Shown here piece by piece: positions 58,936 through 64,000 of a stretch of 64,000 bases of DNA (position 1 is the stretch's first letter; each line of letters begins with the position of its first letter). The notes under the pieces are model-generated. The model saw only the letters and a list, made by a program, of their open reading frames with translations, searched no databases and was not told the DNA's origin. Source of the DNA: Streptomyces chromofuscus (lineage in GTDB: Bacteria > Actinomycetota > Actinomycetes > Streptomycetales > Streptomycetaceae); the NCBI RefSeq assembly GCF_015160875.1, contig NZ_CP063374.1:4405501-4469500 (forward strand), read 5' to 3'. The position numbers and the translations under genes are program-made.

Positions 58936-60588
58936 ATGGACATCGTTCTCACGGGCGGCCGGGTGCTGGGGCATGACCACGCGGACACCATCGTCCTGCG
59001 CGGGGACCGCGTACTTGCGACCGGCTCTGCCCGGGACCTGCTCACCGTGGTCGGGAAGGACGCCCGAGTAGTGCGTACCCGGGGCAGGTTGGTCATGCCC
59101 GGCTTCCAGGACGCCCATGTGCATCCGATGGCGGCCGGACTGCTCGAGTCCTGGTGCGACCTCAGTGACTCCGTCGGCCTCGACGACGCACTGCTCCGGG
59201 TGGGCGCGTACGCCCGGCGACACCCGGAGCTGCCGTGGATCGTCGGGGGCGGCCTCACCTCGGCGTTCCTGCCCCCTGGCACACCGGTGGCCGAACTGCT
59301 CGACGCGGTCGTGCCGGACCGGCCCGTCCACCTCCTGGGCTCGGACCTGCACGACGCGTGCGTGAACAGCACGGCACTCGCCCGGGCCGGAGTCGGCGTG
59401 CACACGCCGGACCCGCCGTTCGGCGCCATCGGCAGGGATCTCGGCGGTCGGCCGACCGGCCTGCTGCACGAGGCGGCGGCCGAACTGGTGGGGCGGCACG
59501 TCCCCCCACCGGACCGGGCGGCGCAGGAGGGCGCGCTGCTCACGGCCCAGCGTCTGCTGCACCCGCTCGGCATCACCGCATGGCAGGACGCCCTGGTCGG
59601 CCCCTACCTCGGTCTGCCCGACCCGCTCCCCGCCTACCTGCGGCTGGCAGGCCGGGGCGAGGTGACCGGCGCCGTGTCGCTGGCCCTGCGGTGGGACCCG
59701 CGCCGCGGGCCCGAGCAGATCGAGGACCTGCGTGAACGACGTGCACAGGCCGGAGCCGTGGGGCTTCCCGCCGACCATGTGAAGATCATGCAGGACGGCA
59801 TCTGTGAGAACGGCTGGGCGGCACTGCTCTCGCCGTATCTCGACAGATCCGTCAACCCGCCCGGCCGGCTGGACGCCACGGACCTGCGCGAGGCCGTGAC
59901 CGCGCTGGTCCGGGCGGAGTTCTCCGTGCACTTCCACGCCGTGGGGGACAGGGCGGTGCGCGAGTGCCTCGACGCCGTCGAAGCGGCCGGCCCCTCCTCG
60001 GGGCAGCGGCACCACATCGCCCACGTGCAACTCGTCGATGACACCGACCTGCCCAGGTTCGCCGAACTCGATGTGACGGCGAACGTTCAGCCGCTGTGGG
60101 CGGCGGAGATCCCGCACATGCGGGAGACGTACGAGCCGATGCTCGGCCCGCGCCGAGTGGACCGGCAGTACCCGTTCGGCAGTCTGACGCGGGCCGGCGC
60201 ACGGCTGGCGGCCGGCAGCGACTGGCCCGTCAGCAGCCCGAATCCGCTCTGGGGCGCCTACGTCGCGGCCACCCGGCTGCCGGCTCTGGCCAGTGCCCCC
60301 TGGATGGGAGGGGACTACCGGCCCGACCCGTTCAATCCGCAGGAACGCATCGGCGTGCCGGAGATCCTCCGGGCGTACACGGCCGGCTCGGGCCATCTGC
60401 ACCGGCGTCCGGCCACCCTGGCGCCGGGCTCCCCTGCCGACGTCGTGGTCCTCGACGTCGATGTGCTGCGGGAAGGGCCGGACGCCCTGTGCGATGCACA
60501 GGTGGACCTCACGATCGTCAGCGGTCGGCTCGTCCACGACCGGCTGGGCGAGACGGAAGCAGCGCTCCTGGGCGTGCGGGGCCGCTGA
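58936..60588 (+). CDS. Amidohydrolase-3 family metal-dependent hydrolase (YtcJ-like)
   Basis: A 550-residue amidohydrolase. The metal-binding DAHVHP is at residues 59-64. Further ligands are in the HFHAVGDRA and RHHIAHVQL segments, and GSDWPVSSPNPL holds the catalytic aspartate. YtcJ-like enzymes hydrolyse amide or formyl groups. A deformylation step after the TDO-like protein is possible, but that is inference. ATG 58936 is four bases after the methyltransferase stop, so it is in the same operon. Confidence 0.87.
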   Translation: MDIVLTGGRVLGHDHADTIVLRGDRVLATGSARDLLTVVGKDARVVRTRGRLVMPGFQDAHVHPMAAGLLESWCDLSDSVGLDDALLRVGAYARRHPELPWIVGGGLTSAFLPPGTPVAELLDAVVPDRPVHLLGSDLHDACVNSTALARAGVGVHTPDPPFGAIGRDLGGRPTGLLHEAAAELVGRHVPPPDRAAQEGALLTAQRLLHPLGITAWQDALVGPYLGLPDPLPAYLRLAGRGEVTGAVSLALRWDPRRGPEQIEDLRERRAQAGAVGLPADHVKIMQDGICENGWAALLSPYLDRSVNPPGRLDATDLREAVTALVRAEFSVHFHAVGDRAVRECLDAVEAAGPSSGQRHHIAHVQLVDDTDLPRFAELDVTANVQPLWAAEIPHMRETYEPMLGPRRVDRQYPFGSLTRAGARLAAGSDWPVSSPNPLWGAYVAATRLPALASAPWMGGDYRPDPFNPQERIGVPEILRAYTAGSGHLHRRPATLAPGSPADVVVLDVDVLREGPDALCDAQVDLTIVSGRLVHDRLGETEAALLGVRGR

Positions 60589-60703
60589 GCGGCCGAACAG
60601 CACCAAGAAATCGATGACTCGACCGCGATGAGTTCATCCTCCCGGGCACCGCTCGATCCGAGCGCTGCTCCGCCGGGCCGTACATCTCAAGAGGAAGGCA
60701 GTC

Positions 60704-61864
60704 ATGACGTCGACTGAACTCAAGATCGTGCAGTCCCCCATGTCCAGCGTCAGTACCCGGGTCGAGGGGTGGGAATGTGGGCTGGTCACCCCGGAAGCCG
60801 TCTGGAAGGGAGTGATCGGCGCCGTGCGCGCCGTCATGGCGGGAGACGACCAGCGCGAGCTGATCAAGATCACCGTAGGTGGCGACGTGCTTTCCGACCA
60901 CGCCCTGATGCCGGCTCCGGACGGCAGCGAGTCGCCGGACGAGTGGTTGACCAGGATGCGGCAGAAGTTCGGCGCAGAGACCCCGATTCTGCTCTACGCG
61001 CGCGAACTGCCCTCGCACGAGAGGAGTCTGTTCGACCTGCTGGTGTCCGCCCTCGGCCGCCCGGTCTTCGAGGAGCACGGGCTGGTCCGCGGAAACATTG
61101 ACATCGAGGTGTTTCTGGGCGAGTACCGCGCCACCCCTGGCGGCATACACCGAGAGCAGTGCGGCAACAGCCACTTCGTGCTCCAGGGGCGCAAGTACAT
61201 GCATTTCTGGCACGGCGAGGACTGGATACCCAAGACCGCCGACTGGCGGGCGGCGGAGGGCGACAACGCCATCGACCCGGAGGAGTACCTGCCCTCCCTG
61301 CAGGTGCCCGAGGTGGTCGACCGCGGCACGTCGCTGATGGCTTCGGCCGGTGAGTTCTTCACCTGGGACCCGGGCACCTGGCATGTGGCTGAGACGGTCG
61401 GCCCGGCCTTCGCCGTCAACATCGCGCGCTACACCAGGTCCTTCGTTCCCGGCGAGGGGACCTATCCCTTCGTCGTGGAGTCCGACGGCCGGGTGAGCAC
61501 CGAGTGGCTCGAGGGCTACCGTGACTTCCTCGGCGACGGGGCCGACCTGGCCTCGGCACTGGCCGCCGCCTCCGCCTACGGCCTCGCGGGGGCGGATCCG
61601 GAGCACAAGGAGACCGCCGTTCCGCGCCGGGTGGCGATCGCCGGCCATGCGCGCCGCCTGTGGCACGAGTCACGGGGCTCCGTGCAGGTGGCCGCCCATG
61701 GGAGGAGCGGCGTCTTTCCTGCCTCCGTACTGCCCTGGCTGGTCGGTCTCGCCGACCTGCCGTACGGCGCGGAATGCGACGTGCCCGACGACCCGGGCAC
61801 CCAGGCTCTCGCCCGGTTCCTGGTGGAGAACAACTCCTTGCGAGCTGTCCAGCGCTTGGCGTGA
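60704..61864 (+). CDS. JmjC/cupin-like Fe(II) oxygenase candidate
   Basis: A 386-residue protein with a JmjC-type double-stranded beta-helix. The facial triad is readable as His149-x-Glu151 (GGIHREQCGN) and His227 (DPGTWHVAE), with KYMHFWHGEDW between. It would be an Fe(II)/2-oxoglutarate hydroxylase or halogenase-like oxygenase; HxE rather than HxD is an unusual but known variant. AGAGGAAGG precedes the ATG. A 115-base gap separates it from the operon, so it may have its own promoter. A 13-bp-stem terminator follows. Confidence 0.75.
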   Translation: MTSTELKIVQSPMSSVSTRVEGWECGLVTPEAVWKGVIGAVRAVMAGDDQRELIKITVGGDVLSDHALMPAPDGSESPDEWLTRMRQKFGAETPILLYARELPSHERSLFDLLVSALGRPVFEEHGLVRGNIDIEVFLGEYRATPGGIHREQCGNSHFVLQGRKYMHFWHGEDWIPKTADWRAAEGDNAIDPEEYLPSLQVPEVVDRGTSLMASAGEFFTWDPGTWHVAETVGPAFAVNIARYTRSFVPGEGTYPFVVESDGRVSTEWLEGYRDFLGDGADLASALAAASAYGLAGADPEHKETAVPRRVAIAGHARRLWHESRGSVQVAAHGRSGVFPASVLPWLVGLADLPYGAECDVPDDPGTQALARFLVENNSLRAVQRLA

Positions 61865-61870
61865 AGCCGG

Positions 61871-61901
61871 GCGGCCGGGCCCCGGGGCGGGGCCCGGCCG
61901 C
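61871..61901 (+). terminator. Hairpin terminator of the island cluster
   Basis: A perfect 13-bp stem (61871-61883 with 61889-61901), seven bases after the last cluster gene. Confidence 0.85.
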
Positions 61902-61957
61902 GGCAGGCGGGGCGGAGACGACGGGGACACCGGGCGGCTCCAGTCAGCGACTGGCAC

Positions 61958-62012
61958 GATCATGCAGGCCCTCGTACTGCGCAGGTCTCGGGTTCGAACC
62001 CCGTAGGCGGCT
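61958..62012 (+). repeat. tRNA-Thr-derived direct repeat (right att remnant)
   Basis: From 61971 the sequence follows the anticodon loop to acceptor end of tRNA-Thr(CGT): CTCGTACTGCGCAGGTCTCG, then the T arm and AGGCGGCT, with four changes in 42 bases. One of these (A to T) breaks the T stem. The 5' part matches the left remnant rather than the tRNA. It is not a functional tRNA. Confidence 0.85.
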
Positions 62013-62017
62013 CCACT

Positions 62018-62053
62018 GATCCCCGTTAAGACAGTGTCTGAGCTGGGATTTTT
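62018..62053 (+). terminator. Terminator-like hairpin after the right att remnant
   Basis: Outer ATCCC/GGGAT pairing and inner AGACA-G-TGTCT pairing, ending in TTTTTT. It is probably the remnant of a tRNA terminator carried with the att site. Confidence 0.5.
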
Positions 62054-62104
62054 TCGTTCAGTGGGTGCGGGGGTGCACCCGTCGTCGAGCAGGCACAGGA
62101 ACAG

Positions 62105-62818
62105 GTGGGTGTGGAGGCTCTCGCGAGCATTGATCCGGAACTGCCGCAGGACCGGTGTCCCGAGCACGTCTGGTACACCTCCTACGGCTCCAACACGCAC
62201 CTGGAGCGGCTCGCCTGCTACCTCAGGGGCGGTCGGCCGGCCGGTGCCGCGAAGGAGTATCCCGGGTGCCGCAATCCGGCGATGCCCTCCCGGTCGATCC
62301 CGGTGGAACTGACCGGAGCTATGTACTTCGCCACCGAATCACCGGTGTGGGGAGGCGGCAGGGCTCTCTACGACCCGCGGGCGAGCGGCCGGGTGCTCGC
62401 CAGGGCGCACCTGGTGACGGCCGACCAGTTCGTCGACATCGCCGCGCAGGAGATGTACCGGGATCCCGATCCCGCAATGAGTCTCGACCTGGTCGACGTG
62501 CTGACGAACGGACGGGCCGTCCTGGGGCAGGGCCGCTACGAGACCCTGGTGTGCGCCGGCCAGGTCGACGGTCTGCCGGTGCTGACCTTCACCGCCCCGT
62601 GGCGGATGGACGAGGTGCGGTGGGTCCGGCCCGCGTCGGCCTACCTGCGGTTCCTGTCGTCGGGCCTGCTGTCGACGGGCGCGTGGGACGCGCGGGCGAT
62701 CGCGTCGTACGTCGCAGCCTGCCCCGGTGCGTCCGGCCACTGGTCGGAACAGGCCGTCGTCGGTCTCCTGAGCCTGGAGGGCGATGGTTACCGCCCGGGA
62801 TCACCGCCTGAAGACTGA
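62105..62818 (+). CDS. Gamma-glutamylcyclotransferase-fold protein
   Basis: A 237-residue protein with the GGCT-like signature VWYTSYGSN at residues 22-30, where YGSN begins the substrate loop. AKEYPGCRNPAMPSRSIPV and FATESPVWGGGRALYDP follow. Homologues in Streptomyces are often labelled histone deacetylase, probably wrongly. It could cyclise gamma-glutamyl amines or act as a related acyltransferase. GTG 62105 is preceded by AGGAACA; GTG 62111 is an alternative. It begins 93 bases after the right att remnant, so the island may have replaced its promoter. It is convergent with the dehydrogenase. Confidence 0.72.
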   Translation: MGVEALASIDPELPQDRCPEHVWYTSYGSNTHLERLACYLRGGRPAGAAKEYPGCRNPAMPSRSIPVELTGAMYFATESPVWGGGRALYDPRASGRVLARAHLVTADQFVDIAAQEMYRDPDPAMSLDLVDVLTNGRAVLGQGRYETLVCAGQVDGLPVLTFTAPWRMDEVRWVRPASAYLRFLSSGLLSTGAWDARAIASYVAACPGASGHWSEQAVVGLLSLEGDGYRPGSPPED

Positions 62819-62843
62819 ATGAGCGGCAGGGCAGCCGTCGCCG

Positions 62844-63803
62844 TCAGCCGAGGAGACGGACCGGGGTGCCCGCGAGGTAGGCCTCGATGTTCTCGATCGC
62901 CTGGCCGTAGTAGCGCTCGTAGTTCGCGCGGGAGACGTAGCCGAGGTGCGGCGTGGCCAGCAGGCGGGGGGCCGTGCGCATCGGGTGGTCGGCGGGGAGG
63001 GGCTCGGTGTCGAAGACGTCCACGGCCGCTCCGGCGACGCGGCCCTCGTGGAGGGCGGTGAGCAGGGCCTCCTGGTCGACGATCGCCGCCCGGGAGGTGT
63101 TGATCAGGTAGGCGGTGGGCTTCAGGAGGGACAGTTCGGCCGGGCCCAGGAGGGCTCGTGTGCGGTCGCTCAGGGCCAGATGGACCGAGACGAAGTCGCT
63201 CGTGGCGAGGAGGTCCTCCTTCGTGGGGGAGAGGTGGACACCGATCTCGTCCGTGCGCTCCTCGGTGAGGTTCTGGCTCCACGCCGTGACCTTCATGCCG
63301 AAGGCCAGGCCGACGCGGGCGACCCGGCCGCCGATCTTGCCCAGGCCGAGCAGGCCCAGGCGGCGGCCGCGCAGGTCGGCGCCGACGGTGGACTGCCAGG
63401 GACCGCCGGCGCGCAGGGCGGTGTTCTCCTGGACGAGGCCGCGGGCCAGGCCAAGGATCAGGGCCCAGGTGAGCTCGACCGGGGGAGTGGGGGAGCTCTC
63501 GGTGCCGCACACGGTGACGCCGTTCGCCCGCGCTGCGGCGTAGTCGATCACCGAGTTGCGCAGGCCGGACGCGACGAGGAGTGCGAGGCGGGGGAGCCGG
63601 TCGAGGAGCGAGGCGGGGAAGGGGACGCGCTCGCGCAGGGTCACCACGAAGTCGAAGTCGGCGAGGGCCGCGGCCAGTTCGCCCTCGGTGGGGAAGTGGT
63701 CGGGGAAGGTCACGACCTCCACGCGGTCTCCGAGCGGGGTCCAGTCGGCGACGGTGGTGGCGACGCCTTGGTAGTCGTCCAGTACGGCACAGCGGTAGCG
63801 CAT
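62844..63803 (-). CDS. D-isomer-specific 2-hydroxyacid dehydrogenase
   Basis: A 319-residue NAD(P)-dependent dehydrogenase. The Rossmann motif GLGKIGGRVARVGLAFG is near residues 150-166 and the catalytic arginine region VASGLRNSVIDY near 78-89. The IVDQEALLTAL region carries the family's aspartate/glutamate, and the catalytic histidine is in TPHLGYVSR. It reduces 2-keto acids to D-2-hydroxy acids (or the reverse); the exact substrate is unknown. ATG 63803 follows GGGGAGGACGAG. It is convergent with the GGCT-like gene, 25 bases apart. Confidence 0.92.
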   Translation of the reverse strand: MRYRCAVLDDYQGVATTVADWTPLGDRVEVVTFPDHFPTEGELAAALADFDFVVTLRERVPFPASLLDRLPRLALLVASGLRNSVIDYAAARANGVTVCGTESSPTPPVELTWALILGLARGLVQENTALRAGGPWQSTVGADLRGRRLGLLGLGKIGGRVARVGLAFGMKVTAWSQNLTEERTDEIGVHLSPTKEDLLATSDFVSVHLALSDRTRALLGPAELSLLKPTAYLINTSRAAIVDQEALLTALHEGRVAGAAVDVFDTEPLPADHPMRTAPRLLATPHLGYVSRANYERYYGQAIENIEAYLAGTPVRLLG

Positions 63804-64000
63804 GTCTCGTCCTCCCCGGGTGTCGGTGTCCGTTCCCAGGGTGGCGGGTGGGCCGCCGCCGTGCCGATGCGGGCCCCCGTCGTTCACCTCTGCCGACCGG
63901 GGCCCACTGGCGTCCCGGATCCGGCCGCGGCGGCGACACTCCCCCGAGTTGCGCGTCACGCGCGCCCCGTCGGGCCAGATCCGATGATGTGATCACATCA
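63804..64000. other. Upstream region of the dehydrogenase to the window edge
   Basis: No gene is supported in these 197 bases. The last 16 bases, 63985-64000, form the perfect palindrome TGATGTGATCACATCA, a typical operator shape for GntR- or related regulators. Confidence 0.6.

Noticed and set aside
61971..62012. A second tRNA gene at the right end of the island
   Set aside because: Only the anticodon-to-acceptor half is present, the 5' half does not form a D arm or matching acceptor strand, and one T-stem pair is broken. It is better explained as an att remnant.
1..64000. CRISPR arrays, insertion sequences, phage genes and rRNA
   Set aside because: No regularly spaced repeats with spacers, no transposase or integrase frame and no rRNA segment were seen. 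The holin-X-like gene is a chromosomal family and not evidence of a prophage.

Overview
This is a high-GC actinobacterial chromosome segment, almost certainly Streptomyces. The evidence is the extreme third-position G+C, GTG and TTG starts, start/stop overlaps, leaderless promoters, a BldG anti-anti-sigma factor, rare TTA codons, and a gene order I recognise from Streptomyces and, for the backbone, from the Mycobacterium tuberculosis Rv3641c-Rv3681c region. No gene was compared with a database here; names rest on motifs and remembered family features.

Left backbone (1 to about 22.1 kb). Two ArsA-like ATPases (the first cut by the window edge) are followed by a DUF4177 protein, a RidA protein, a NUDIX hydrolase, a metallo-beta-lactamase-fold hydrolase, a START-like protein, a nucleotidyltransferase-fold protein and crp. 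Across a divergent promoter lie nth (endonuclease III with a histone-H1-like tail), a CoA-pyrophosphatase-type NUDIX protein and the MarP membrane protease. On the minus strand follow an epoxide-hydrolase-like enzyme, a holin-X-like membrane protein, nhaA, acs and a SulP transporter fused to a carbonic anhydrase. Then come a deacetylase-fold lipoprotein, a CooC/MinD-like ATPase and a Fic-like protein that has lost its catalytic histidine.

Middle backbone (about 22.5 to 48.6 kb). A HAD phosphatase lies next to a Tad/Flp secretion operon: ssd/cpaE, tadA, tadB, tadC, a DUF4244 pilin-like peptide and two TadE-like pseudopilins. An SftH/MrfA-like helicase faces this operon. bldG with its partner anti-sigma factor, hppA (proton-pumping pyrophosphatase), a lipoprotein, a methyltransferase, a small membrane protein, topA, a three-part MFS-thymidylate kinase-coiled-coil protein, holB and a secreted tripeptidyl-aminopeptidase-like lipoprotein follow. 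The block ends in tRNA-Thr(CGT).

Island (about 48.85 to 62.01 kb). Directly downstream of tRNA-Thr the backbone is interrupted by a block bounded by two imperfect direct repeats derived from the 3' half of the tRNA. It carries an AlkZ-related winged-helix protein and a compact, translationally coupled gene cluster. The cluster encodes three ATP-grasp ligases, a HemN-like radical SAM enzyme, an MFS exporter, a SpeD-like pyruvoyl decarboxylase, a tryptophan-2,3-dioxygenase-like heme protein, an O-methyltransferase, an amidohydrolase and a JmjC/cupin-like oxygenase. There is no NRPS, PKS, precursor peptide, regulator or integrase. Two TTA codons in the first two genes suggest bldA-dependent, developmentally timed translation. 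I infer a small amide-linked metabolite built by ATP-grasp chemistry from amino-acid-derived blocks and exported by the MFS protein. I do not recognise the cluster, and it is the best candidate here for an undescribed system.

Right end (62.1 to 64 kb). A gamma-glutamylcyclotransferase-fold protein, a convergent D-2-hydroxyacid dehydrogenase, and a perfect 16-bp palindrome at the very edge.
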